DNA from: JAAYLC01 sp964636665
GTDB taxonomy: Bacteria; Bacteroidota; Bacteroidia; Flavobacteriales; Flavobacteriaceae
Direction of reading: 5' to 3'
Assembly (NCBI GenBank): GCA_964636665.1
Contig: CAZWVT010000043.1
Location: 1 to 16,867, forward strand
DNA length: 16,867 nt
Positions 1 to 7,503 of the stretch are shown here, piece by piece (position 1 is the first letter of the stretch; each line of letters opens with the position of its first letter). Both the position numbers and the translations under genes were made by a program. The notes beneath the pieces are model-generated. The model saw only the letters and a list, made by a program, of their open reading frames with translations, did no database searches and was not told the DNA's origin.

Positions 1-19
1 TTAAGCCGGCTTTTTTATT
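1..19 (+). terminator. possible 3' part of an upstream gene's terminator
   Basis: The window opens with a GC-rich AAGCCGGCTT immediately followed by a T-run. This looks like the downstream arm of a rho-independent terminator whose 5' arm lies outside the window. The AAGCCGGCTT block is also self-complementary, so the assignment is weak. The rest of 1-149 holds a weak 5-bp hairpin (29-44) and the promoter/operator described next, but no gene. Confidence 0.3.
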
Positions 20-68
20 ATTATAAATACTGAGTTCATTCAGTCGTTTTTTACCTATATAGAAAATT

Positions 69-115
69 TACCCTTCATTGGGTATTTTTTATTTAAACCA
101 CTCTTTGTAATATTG
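69..115 (+). promoter_or_regulatory. NarL-type 7-2-7 operator and promoter of the two-component operon
   Basis: Seen: TACCCTT-CA-TTGGGTA (69-84) is an inverted repeat of two heptamers separated by 2 nt. After exactly 23 nt comes TAATATTG (108-115), one mismatch from the Bacteroidota -7 box TAnnTTTG. No TTTG lies at the expected -33 position, as expected for an activator-dependent promoter. Known: NarL/NarP-family regulators bind TACYYMT heptamers, and the 7-2-7 inverted arrangement is a classical site. Inferred: the response regulator encoded in this operon binds here, centred roughly 40-45 nt upstream of the start of transcription, and activates its own operon. The same layout recurs at 3061-3107. 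Confidence 0.6.
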
Positions 116-149
116 ATAATTTATTTAATCATCCAATATTCTATATCTT

Positions 150-638
150 ATGGAAAAACATCTTAATTTAGAAGAACATTTTATACTTACGGGAAGTAAT
201 AACTATCAAATCCTATTTGATGCATCCAAATCACAATTCAGTCATCTTATCCGCGGCAAGTTTGCTTGGAACTCAAAAAGTAATTCAATAGTTGAAAGAA
301 TTGAATTTATGCTTGACAATCTGAGTACAAGCACGCAAAATTTGGTTATATACAGAGCCAACTGGTGTCCTGAATATAATCGAATGGAACTGCACATTGT
401 AAAAGATTCTGAAGCAGAGGTAAGAACTACAGCAACGTGTGAAATTGAGGAGGGATATGACATAAAGCGCAATATGGAACTTATTTTATGTTATTATGAA
501 ACGTATTCAGAAATTGAAGAATGTAGCGATTACGTAATTATTAATCAAAACAGATCTAAAAGGGAGGAAGCATGGGTTCAAGACGACAAAGACGGCTCCA
601 TATTAATCGGGATAGATATATTCAGACCAAAACCTTAA
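150..638 (+). CDS. hypothetical protein, first gene of two-component operon
   Basis: A 162-residue protein that I do not recognise. It has no signal peptide or membrane segment and appears to be a soluble, acidic, alpha/beta protein; residues 92-127 are rich in Glu, Tyr and Cys. The start ATG lies about 30 nt downstream of the inferred transcription start of the operator-promoter at 69-115. Its last 67 nt overlap the 5' end of the histidine kinase gene in another frame, so the two genes are probably translationally coupled. Position suggests an accessory factor of the sensor system, such as a modulator or a regulated product, but no domain supports a specific role. The reading frame is long and sits between a promoter and a gene with a good ribosome site, so I consider it real. 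Confidence 0.65.
   Translation: MEKHLNLEEHFILTGSNNYQILFDASKSQFSHLIRGKFAWNSKSNSIVERIEFMLDNLSTSTQNLVIYRANWCPEYNRMELHIVKDSEAEVRTTATCEIEEGYDIKRNMELILCYYETYSEIEECSDYVIINQNRSKREEAWVQDDKDGSILIGIDIFRPKP
561..567 (+). promoter_or_regulatory. strong Shine-Dalgarno for the histidine kinase
   Basis: AGGGAGG lies 4 nt before the ATG at 572, inside the upstream coding sequence. Shine-Dalgarno motifs are unusual in Flavobacteriia, and the other genes here show A-rich leaders instead. It decides the kinase start, because no other ATG precedes the membrane segment in that frame. Confidence 0.6.
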
Positions 639-2401
639 TTTTTTTTCTGGTATTTCTGGTTTTCGGATTGTATAGCAACAAAGTATTTCCTCAACAATCA
701 AAACTTTCCCAAACGGAAAAACACCTTCAAGAATACAAAATTGACAGTGCTCAATATATTTTGGAGTCAATAGATCTGGCAGAATTAAATTTAAATGAAG
801 AAGCACATTTCTATCTGTTAAAAGGAACTTTGAATTTTTCAAAGAGTTTACACGATTCGGCATTTGCAGATTTTATAGAAGCGCGCAAAAGATTTATAGA
901 ATTAAATGACTCTTGCAACCAATCGAAAGCTGTATTAATGATTATTGAGGTGCTGAGTCACCAACCCCACAGTTTAATTCCTGTACAGCCTTTTTTAGAT
1001 GAGTTTATTTATACTTCCATTCAATGCGGAAAACCGATAGACGAAGCTATTGCCTATTCCAAACTCGCTGTTGTTTACCTAAAAACGGACAACGCAGACA
1101 AAGCAGTTGACAATTTTAATAAAGCTATAAATATTGCTACAAAATTGAAAGATACTTCTCTTGCTACAAACCTTATGTTTAACAAAGGCGTGGTCTATAA
1201 TACCACTTTACAAAAATATGACAGTGCGTTGTACTTCTTTAAATACACCGCTCCTTATTATATAAAAAACAACAGCCAGGAATATCTTTCATACAACTAT
1301 AACAATCAAGCGGAGGCTTATAAAAAGAAAGGAAATTTTAGAACTGCTATCAAATATTATAAAAAAGCAGATTCCATTCCACTTCGGAAGTTCAACTTGA
1401 AAACCAAGCGTATTTTTTATAACAACATCGCAGATGTTTATCATAAAAACGGTCAGTTTGACTCGGCCTACATTTATTCCCAAAAATTATTGCAGATTAA
1501 CGACAGCATCAACGAAGTTGCTCAAAATGTAAATATGGCTGAAATAAAGGAGCAATATGACAATGAGAAATTACGTGCAGACAAGCTGGAACTGGAAGTC
1601 AAACAGACACAAAACAGAAACATAGCTTTTGGATTGGGCGGCGGTTTGTTGGGAGTTTCAATCATCGGGTTTTTGCTTGTAAAAAACACCCGAAAAAAAC
1701 AACGAATTGCCGAACAACAGCGTGAAATTGAAATTAGAAAAACCGAAAAAATATTAAAAGAACAAGAACTTGCAACGATTGATGCCATGATTGCCGGTCA
1801 AGAAAAAGAACGCGAAAGGTTATCGGGCGAACTTCATGATTCTGTTGGAGCTACTTTGGCAGCAGCACGACTACAGTTTGAACATCTCAAGAAAAATAAA
1901 GATGCCATCGACAATATCCCTGAACTTTATGAAAAAACAAGTGCATTATTGGAAGATGCCTATTCTGAAATCAGAACCATGGCACATCTTAAAAATAGTG
2001 GCGTCATTGCAAAAAACGGACTTTTGCCGGCCATCAAAAAATTGGTTCGGAATACCTCAAGCACTAATAACTTAACAATAGATCTCAACTATTTCGGATT
2101 GAATGACCGCTTGGAAAATTCTCTTGAAATAACGATTTTTCGAGTGATTCAGGAATTGGTCACCAACATTATAAAACATTCCGGAGCTTCCCATGCGAAT
2201 ATTTCAATTACGCAATTAAAAGACTCGTTGAGCATTATTGTTGAAGACAACGGAAAAGGTTTTGTTTACAATCCATTAAAAGCGACCGAGGGAATGGGAC
2301 TTGCGCATATTGAACGACGCATCGAACTAATTGAAGGAACTATGGAAATAGATTCTACCCTTAATAAAGGAACTACAATTTTAATAGACATACCGTTATG
2401 A
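572..2401 (+). CDS. TPR-containing sensor histidine kinase (HisKA_3 / NarX-DegS-like)
   Basis: Two-component sensor kinase of 609 residues. A basic N-terminus and hydrophobic segment (about 21-34) form a signal peptide or anchor. Tetratricopeptide-like helices follow (about 50-310, for example around 161-190, 241-265 and 281-305), then a coiled coil (315-348), a transmembrane helix (351-370) and a second coiled coil (372-412). The dimerisation/phosphoacceptor motif is ELHDSVG with His422. The ATPase domain has an N-box (QELVTN, Asn532), DNGKGF (559-564) and GMGLAHIERR (574-583). All key residues are present. The TPR region is predicted to be periplasmic and may sense a protein or peptide ligand. 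The stop overlaps the response regulator start (ATGA). The overlap with the upstream gene is 67 nt. The architecture is common in Bacteroidota, but the ligand is unknown. Confidence 0.92.
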   Translation: MGSRRQRRLHINRDRYIQTKTLIFFLVFLVFGLYSNKVFPQQSKLSQTEKHLQEYKIDSAQYILESIDLAELNLNEEAHFYLLKGTLNFSKSLHDSAFADFIEARKRFIELNDSCNQSKAVLMIIEVLSHQPHSLIPVQPFLDEFIYTSIQCGKPIDEAIAYSKLAVVYLKTDNADKAVDNFNKAINIATKLKDTSLATNLMFNKGVVYNTTLQKYDSALYFFKYTAPYYIKNNSQEYLSYNYNNQAEAYKKKGNFRTAIKYYKKADSIPLRKFNLKTKRIFYNNIADVYHKNGQFDSAYIYSQKLLQINDSINEVAQNVNMAEIKEQYDNEKLRADKLELEVKQTQNRNIAFGLGGGLLGVSIIGFLLVKNTRKKQRIAEQQREIEIRKTEKILKEQELATIDAMIAGQEKERERLSGELHDSVGATLAAARLQFEHLKKNKDAIDNIPELYEKTSALLEDAYSEIRTMAHLKNSGVIAKNGLLPAIKKLVRNTSSTNNLTIDLNYFGLNDRLENSLEITIFRVIQELVTNIIKHSGASHANISITQLKDSLSIIVEDNGKGFVYNPLKATEGMGLAHIERRIELIEGTMEIDSTLNKGTTILIDIPL

Positions 2402-3024
2402 TTACAATTGCTATTGCCGAGGATCATCAGAGTTTAGTGGACGGAATCAGTCTTTTGCTGCAATATGAAAACCAATTTACCATTGTAGGAACAGCTAATG
2501 ACGGACAAGCGTTGCTTGAAATCGTTAGAAAAAAGAAACCTCAGATTGTTTTGACGGATATTAAAATGCCCAAAATTGATGGAATTGCCGCTACAACCAT
2601 TATTAAAAAGGATTTTCCGGAAATCAAAGTGATTGCTTTTACCATGTTTAATCAGGATGAAGCTGTATCGCAAATGATTGCTGCAGGAGCTTCGGGTTAT
2701 TTATTAAAAGATTCTCCTTTAGAAGAGGTTCTCAACGCTATAAAAACTGTAGCATCCGGAGAAAATTTTTTTGATGATGCCATAAACTCCAGTGCGATTG
2801 ACGGAAATTACAACACAACCAATCACAAATCAATTTTGTCAAAAAGTGAACGGGAAATTTTAAAATATATCGCAGAAGGAAAATCCAGCAGTGAGATTGC
2901 CCAAATAAGATTTTCTGCAGTTTCAACAGTTGAAAAGCATCGTAAAAATATGATTCACAAATTGGGCTTATCCGGAAAAAGTGAATTGCTGCGTTATGCA
3001 TTGGAACGCAAATACGATTTTTGA
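2398..3024 (+). CDS. NarL/FixJ-family response regulator
   Basis: A DNA-binding response regulator of 208 residues that should be phosphorylated by the kinase just upstream, with which it shares a 4-nt ATGA overlap. The receiver domain (1-120) has the acidic pair Glu8-Asp9, phosphoacceptor Asp54 (LTDIKMP), Thr82 and Lys104. The LuxR-type helix-turn-helix occupies about 148-203, with SEREILKYIAEG and STVEKHRKNMIHKLG as the recognition region. Length is normal for the family. Inverted 7-2-7 heptamer sites, the type bound by this family, occur both upstream of the operon and directly downstream of this gene. I infer that it regulates both promoters. No specific ortholog name can be assigned. Confidence 0.93.
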   Translation: MITIAIAEDHQSLVDGISLLLQYENQFTIVGTANDGQALLEIVRKKKPQIVLTDIKMPKIDGIAATTIIKKDFPEIKVIAFTMFNQDEAVSQMIAAGASGYLLKDSPLEEVLNAIKTVASGENFFDDAINSSAIDGNYNTTNHKSILSKSEREILKYIAEGKSSSEIAQIRFSAVSTVEKHRKNMIHKLGLSGKSELLRYALERKYDF

Positions 3025-3060
3025 CGTCTTTTATATAATTATCAAATATTTTTCAAAAAA

Positions 3061-3107
3061 TACCGTTTATTGGGTATTTTATATTTAATGCTTAAAAACT
3101 ACTTTTG
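3061..3107 (+). promoter_or_regulatory. second NarL-type 7-2-7 operator and promoter
   Basis: TACCGTT-TA-TTGGGTA (3061-3076), then 23 nt, then a perfect -7 box TACTTTTG (3100-3107). The operator length and operator-to-box distance are identical to those at 69-115, and the right half-site TTGGGTA plus the following T/A-rich stretch are shared. No -33 TTTG is present. It lies 36 nt after the response regulator stop and points away from that gene, toward a region with no credible open reading frame. The duplicate layout makes chance unlikely. That the adjacent regulator binds it is inferred. Confidence 0.6.
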
Positions 3108-3111
3108 TTAT

Positions 3112-3179
3112 AGAGCATTTAAGTGGGGAAATGATGTTCAACTAAGAAGAGTGTTGTGTAAAAAACAATACTCTTTTTT
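3112..3179 (+). ncRNA. candidate small RNA downstream of the response regulator
   Basis: A transcript initiated by the -7 box at 3100-3107 would start around 3111-3114 and end at the terminator at 3147-3179, giving an RNA of about 65-70 nt. It has an unpaired 5' half containing AGTGGGGAAATGATG and a strong 3' hairpin. The only reading frame is Met-Met-Phe-Asn (3131-3145), too short to support a protein claim. No known RNA family is recognised. Existence is inferred from promoter plus terminator only. Confidence 0.35.
3147..3179 (+). terminator. rho-independent terminator
   Basis: An 11-bp stem AAGAGTGTTGT / ACAATACTCTT with one G-U pair and a 7-nt loop, followed by a run of six T (3174-3179) that overlaps the end of the 3' arm. 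It would end both the two-component operon and the candidate small RNA. The T-run is on the + strand only, so it fits the minus-strand receptor gene poorly. Confidence 0.8.
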
Positions 3180-3200
3180 ATTTATTGATATTTCTACAAA

Positions 3201-5726
3201 TCAGAATCGCATTGTCAGTCTGACATTGTAAATTCTGGGAGATAAATAATTCGGAACTGAATATTGAGCTTTGGTATAAACATCTCGGACAAACGTATTG
3301 GTAATTGAATTTTGGACATCAAACATATTAAAAATCTCCGCACCTATGCTTAATTCCTTAAAGGGCTTCAACCACCCTGTCTCTTTAAGTTTTTCTTCAT
3401 GAATTAAAACATAACTCATACCGATATCTGCTCTTTTATAATCTCTTAATCTCGTTTGATAATTATAGGGATCAGCATAACTAGGGGAACCTCCCGGCAA
3501 TCCTGTATTGTAAACTAAATTTAAATACATTTTCAAATCGGGAATGACTGCTACGTAATCTTGAAATAATACGGCAAATTTCAAACGTTGATCGGTTGGG
3601 CGGTAAATGTATCCTTTGTCATCAATATTTTCCTCGGTTTTCATATACCCGAAACTAAACCAACTTTCTGTTCCCGGGACAAATTCTCCTGCAATACGCA
3701 AATCCAACCCATAAGCATAAGCAACTGCATTGTTATTCGCCCGATATCGGATTCTGACATTTTCCAAGGTATAAGGATTCACATCGGTCAGATATTTATA
3801 ATACGCTTCGGTATTTAAGCGAAATTTACGATTCCACATTTTAAAACTGTAATCGTTACCCAACACAACGTGAATAGATTGTTGTGCTTTGACTTCAGGC
3901 CGAACAGTTCCTGTAGAATCTCTGAGTTCTCTATAAAAAGTTGGTTGATGATAAAATCCTCCGGAAAGTCTGAAAACCATATCTTTTTCCCAATCAGGTT
4001 TGATCGATATTTGAGCTCTCGGACTAAATACAGTGTGTGTGTAACTTGTAATATCTTTACCACTTACAGTCCAATTGTGAGTACGCACGCCGGCATTCAG
4101 CCACAATTCATGAGCACCGATATTTCCCCGTTTACTCCACTGCGCAAATCCGGAAAATCTGTGAATTTGAACATCATTCCGAGCACGAACATCGGTATAA
4201 GGAATAATTGGCATCTCATAAGGTTCATAAGGTTGATTGTTTCCGGGCAATACCGGCGGTCTAATTGTAAATCCTGTGGAATCAATCATTTCATATTCTT
4301 GAATGCGATCGCGAATATCTTCCATCGTATATTTTGCACCATATTCTATAGTATGGTCAGATAATTTCCATATTCCTTTATGCTCAACATTAAATATAAG
4401 TGCGTCCAAATCATTTCTCGCATGGGTTAATTGCCCTCCAACACCACGTGTAAATTCGACATTCCCTAAATCTGTTCCACCGATATCAGTATTTACACTT
4501 CCCAATCGATATTCTGCAAGAATATCATAATGTTCCTGTTCAGTAGTTTGATATAAAGAAGCAATGAGTTTTGCTGTATAATTATCCGAAACCGCCCAAG
4601 TAGATTTTAATGCTCCAAAATAAGTGTTGTATCTGTCTTTTTCCTGACCTTCATAAAACACGAGCAAAGCCAGCGGTTCTGTTATAGTTCCAAAATTTGT
4701 CTGACGGATAATCGGCTGATATTGATAATCATTAACTGAAACATTGCCTAAAAAAGAAAGTTCAAAACGGGTTGAAAATTGATATGTCCAGTAACTTTGA
4801 ACATCAGCATATCTCGGTTGATAGTTTGTTTCTGTTTCTTTGGCTTCGACAATTAAACTGTTGTCTCGATAACGAATACCGGTAATCGACGTTAACCGTC
4901 CGTTTTTAGAAGCGTATTCAAAAGCGCCATTGACACCTAATAAACTCATATCCAAAGAAGCACTAAAACCTACGGGCTTACGATAAGTTATATCCAATAC
5001 TGAAGACAATTTATCACCGTACTTTGCTTGAAAACCACCGGCAGAAAACTCGACATTGCTGGTCAAATCACTGTTTACAAAACTAAGTCCTTCTTGTTGT
5101 CCGCTACGAATTAAAAATGGACGATAAACTTCAATTTCATTTACGTACACCAGATTTTCATCGTAATTTCCGCCTCTTACTGCATATTGCGTGCTTAATT
5201 CATTATTTCCGCTAACACCGGGCAAAGATTTTAAGAGATTCTCAACACCGGGATTGGTTCCTACCATTTTTCGGACTACTTCTGGAGAAAGTGACGTAAC
5301 GCCTTCAACCCTCCTATTTTCTCTTCCGGAAATTACGACGGTTTCAATTTGTTCGATTGTTGTGCTTAAGACAGGATTATATTCAAAATTTTCATTTGGA
5401 GAAAGATTGAGTACAATTGAAGCCGGCTTGTAACCAACATGTGAATAAGTTACTTTAACATCTTGATTTACAGGAATTTCAGCCATGTAAAATCCATTTA
5501 AATCGGAAATGACTCCTGTCTCATTAAAAAGGATATTTGTCCCGACAATCGGCTGGTTATTTTCGTCAAAAACAATTCCGCGAATCGTTGCTTTTTGACC
5601 GAATAAGGAACTTCCTCCAATCAATAATAAGAAAAGTGATATAAAAACAGGTGATTTCAACGAAAGTTTAATTTGGTTTTCTAAAAAATTTAGTTTCAAA
5701 TGTAGTGCTATTTCCGGTATTATCAA
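3201..5726 (-). CDS. TonB-dependent outer-membrane receptor with CarboxypepD-like N-terminal domain
   Basis: Outer-membrane active transporter or receptor energised by TonB. Order in the 841-residue reading: signal peptide (about 23-44, ending SSLFGQ), carboxypeptidase-D regulatory-like domain (46-118), plug (about 125-240, with LLKSLPGVSGNNELSTQYAVRGG and FSAGGFQAKYGD), then a 22-strand-type barrel ending in aromatic RLTMRF. It is too short for a typical SusC and has no SusD neighbour, so the substrate is unknown. The start is uncertain. ATG 5726 gives a 59-nt overlap with the upstream peptidase gene. A TTG at 5660, 7 nt after the peptidase stop, gives a compact signal peptide beginning MKSPVFIS. 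Operon with the M23 peptidase either way. Confidence 0.9.
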   Translation of the reverse strand: MIIPEIALHLKLNFLENQIKLSLKSPVFISLFLLLIGGSSLFGQKATIRGIVFDENNQPIVGTNILFNETGVISDLNGFYMAEIPVNQDVKVTYSHVGYKPASIVLNLSPNENFEYNPVLSTTIEQIETVVISGRENRRVEGVTSLSPEVVRKMVGTNPGVENLLKSLPGVSGNNELSTQYAVRGGNYDENLVYVNEIEVYRPFLIRSGQQEGLSFVNSDLTSNVEFSAGGFQAKYGDKLSSVLDITYRKPVGFSASLDMSLLGVNGAFEYASKNGRLTSITGIRYRDNSLIVEAKETETNYQPRYADVQSYWTYQFSTRFELSFLGNVSVNDYQYQPIIRQTNFGTITEPLALLVFYEGQEKDRYNTYFGALKSTWAVSDNYTAKLIASLYQTTEQEHYDILAEYRLGSVNTDIGGTDLGNVEFTRGVGGQLTHARNDLDALIFNVEHKGIWKLSDHTIEYGAKYTMEDIRDRIQEYEMIDSTGFTIRPPVLPGNNQPYEPYEMPIIPYTDVRARNDVQIHRFSGFAQWSKRGNIGAHELWLNAGVRTHNWTVSGKDITSYTHTVFSPRAQISIKPDWEKDMVFRLSGGFYHQPTFYRELRDSTGTVRPEVKAQQSIHVVLGNDYSFKMWNRKFRLNTEAYYKYLTDVNPYTLENVRIRYRANNNAVAYAYGLDLRIAGEFVPGTESWFSFGYMKTEENIDDKGYIYRPTDQRLKFAVLFQDYVAVIPDLKMYLNLVYNTGLPGGSPSYADPYNYQTRLRDYKRADIGMSYVLIHEEKLKETGWLKPFKELSIGAEIFNMFDVQNSITNTFVRDVYTKAQYSVPNYLSPRIYNVRLTMRF

Positions 5727-7359
5727 TAACTACCAATTTCAAATTATTTTCAGTGTCCTGAATAATATTATCTGAAAAATCATAGGTTAAGGTTTTTGTT
5801 TTATATTCATATTCCATAAGAATGAATTTTCCATTGATTGTTGCTCGATAAGCACTGATTCCACTTTCGTTGTCTTCAATTCTCACTCTCAAATAATTTT
5901 CATTACTCATCCATTTGCCTTCTGAAAAATTAATCGGTCTTACCGTGGGCGGATTCAAATCTTGAGCTATCGTATAATTTCCAAAATTTCGAATGGTTGC
6001 AGTTATTTTTTCTCCTGCTCTTCGGGTTGGAACATAACGCGGTGCACCTCGATACCGGATTTGGCCAATATAAAGTTTGCTTCTGTCTTCCTCTGAATAT
6101 TGAGAAATATCAGCAGTTAGTGTAATGGATTTATGCAAAGGTATTTCATCTTTGTGTAAATAAATGGTATCCCCTTGAGCGATGATTTCTAAAAATGCAT
6201 CTTCATAAAGTGCATCAACGGGAAAATAAACAAGAAATTTTCCTTTGGTTAAAGATGTTGCAAAATTGGAATGTACCAAATCTGTACCCGGATTTATATT
6301 TTTCGGCATTAAAACTTCTCCTTTTTTTCCGTGAACAGGGACAATAATCGTTGTCTCATTACCTTTAAAATCCATTACCTTAATCGTATAAGAATAATCC
6401 AAGGTATCTTGAATTTCTAAAAATCCGTCATTGTTGTCTTGGACAATTACACTTAGCGGATTTGAGGATTCTCTGAAAAGTTTTTGAATTCTGTCTCTGT
6501 TTATTTTAAAATGCTCATAATCAATATATCGATTGATATAACGTGTTTCATCAAAAGAAAATTTATCAAATCGAACATCAAAACTTGTCCTGGCATTCAG
6601 ATGTGAAATGATGCGATAAACTCCATTTTGATTAGTTCCTCCGTTTAATCGATCAATTGCTGAAACGCCAAAACCAATTTTTCCAAATGCTTCAATGTGT
6701 TCTGTGGTATAAGTTCCTTCTTTAACTTTAATAAGTCTTATCTTGGATTTATTTTGATTGTTGTTTACATGTGCACTATCTCCCACAGGATAAGCATACA
6801 AACCATTGATAATGGGTGGAATATCATCCTTTAACTCATATCCGAAAAGCATCGGATTCATCGGTCGTTGTGAACCATCTCTAATTTCAAAATGCAAATG
6901 AGGACCGCCACTTCCTCCTGTATTTCCGCTATAACCGATTAAATCTCCTTTTTTAACGGACAAAACCGAAACTTCCGGATACAATTGTATTTCATAAGAC
7001 TCTTTATTGTATTGCTGTTTTTTTACATATTTTTCAATTTCACCGGCATATTTCTGTAAATGTGCATAAACTGTGGAATATCCGTTCGGGTGCAATATGT
7101 ATAGTGCTTTTCCGTATCCGAAATGTTGGACATTAATACGGCTTACATATCCGTCGGCAGCAGCATACACGGGCAACCCTTCTCGTTGTTGCGTTCGAAT
7201 ATCCAATCCGCTGTGAAAATGATTGTTTCTCAACTCTCCGAAAGTTCCGGAGGGAAACAGAGAAATATCCAAGGGACTGCTAAAATAATCGGTTGGAATC
7301 TCAGTCTGAGAAAAACCTGTTGCGTTAAGAAAAAATAAAAGAAAAACGAGATTTCTCAT
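5668..7359 (-). CDS. M23 (LytM-type) peptidase, secreted
   Basis: A 563-residue exported zinc metallopeptidase expected to act on peptidoglycan cross-links. The signal peptide covers 1-18 (MRNLVFLLFFLNATGFSQ). The LytM domain is unusually close to the N-terminus (about 35-170). It carries the HxxxD zinc ligands His49/Asp53, the YAHL His100, and HLH with His154 and His156, so catalysis looks intact. The remaining about 390 residues are predicted beta-rich domains of unknown role, perhaps for envelope attachment or substrate selection. It is the first gene of a two-gene minus-strand operon with the TonB-dependent receptor, which suggests envelope biogenesis or coordinated wall and outer-membrane work. 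The inferred promoter lies so close that the mRNA may be leaderless. Confidence 0.92.
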   Translation of the reverse strand: MRNLVFLLFFLNATGFSQTEIPTDYFSSPLDISLFPSGTFGELRNNHFHSGLDIRTQQREGLPVYAAADGYVSRINVQHFGYGKALYILHPNGYSTVYAHLQKYAGEIEKYVKKQQYNKESYEIQLYPEVSVLSVKKGDLIGYSGNTGGSGGPHLHFEIRDGSQRPMNPMLFGYELKDDIPPIINGLYAYPVGDSAHVNNNQNKSKIRLIKVKEGTYTTEHIEAFGKIGFGVSAIDRLNGGTNQNGVYRIISHLNARTSFDVRFDKFSFDETRYINRYIDYEHFKINRDRIQKLFRESSNPLSVIVQDNNDGFLEIQDTLDYSYTIKVMDFKGNETTIIVPVHGKKGEVLMPKNINPGTDLVHSNFATSLTKGKFLVYFPVDALYEDAFLEIIAQGDTIYLHKDEIPLHKSITLTADISQYSEEDRSKLYIGQIRYRGAPRYVPTRRAGEKITATIRNFGNYTIAQDLNPPTVRPINFSEGKWMSNENYLRVRIEDNESGISAYRATINGKFILMEYEYKTKTLTYDFSDNIIQDTENNLKLVVIDNTGNSTTFETKFFRKPN

Positions 7360-7363
7360 ATTA

Positions 7364-7394
7364 CAAAAGTAGCAGAATCAAAATACTAAACTAA
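7364..7394 (-). promoter_or_regulatory. promoter of the M23 peptidase operon
   Basis: Read on the minus strand: TTAG (7394-7391), 19 nt, then TACTTTTG (7371-7364), a perfect -7 box. The G of the box is only 4 nt before the ATG at 7359, leaving essentially no 5' leader. Confidence 0.55.
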
Positions 7395-7441
7395 ATAATG
7401 ATTTATTTTGATTCAATTATACGATTTTTTAGTCAAAAGAA

Positions 7442-7472
7442 TTTGTTAATCTAATGATGAATGCTACTTTTG
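7442..7472 (+). promoter_or_regulatory. promoter of the zapA cluster
   Basis: TTTG (7442-7445), 19 nt, then TACTTTTG (7465-7472). This is a complete match to the Bacteroidota -33/-7 consensus, with about 28 nt of leader before the ATG at 7504. It is divergent from the M23 promoter. Confidence 0.75.
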
Positions 7473-7503
7473 TATTTAGAGTATTGAATGTTAGTTTTAA
7501 TAT

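Noticed and set aside
29..44. Small hairpin ACTGA-GTTCAT-TCAGT
   Set aside because: Only 5 bp, AT-rich, with no clear gene to terminate inside the window; expected by chance.
1791..2075. A + strand frame of 94 codons inside the kinase catalytic region
   Set aside because: It overlaps the phosphoacceptor and N-box coding of the kinase in another frame and has no features of its own.
3870..4364. A 164-codon open frame on the + strand inside the TonB-dependent receptor gene
   Set aside because: It is antisense to a clear receptor, and its translation is Ser/Ile/Arg/Cys-rich low-quality sequence without motifs: a shadow frame.
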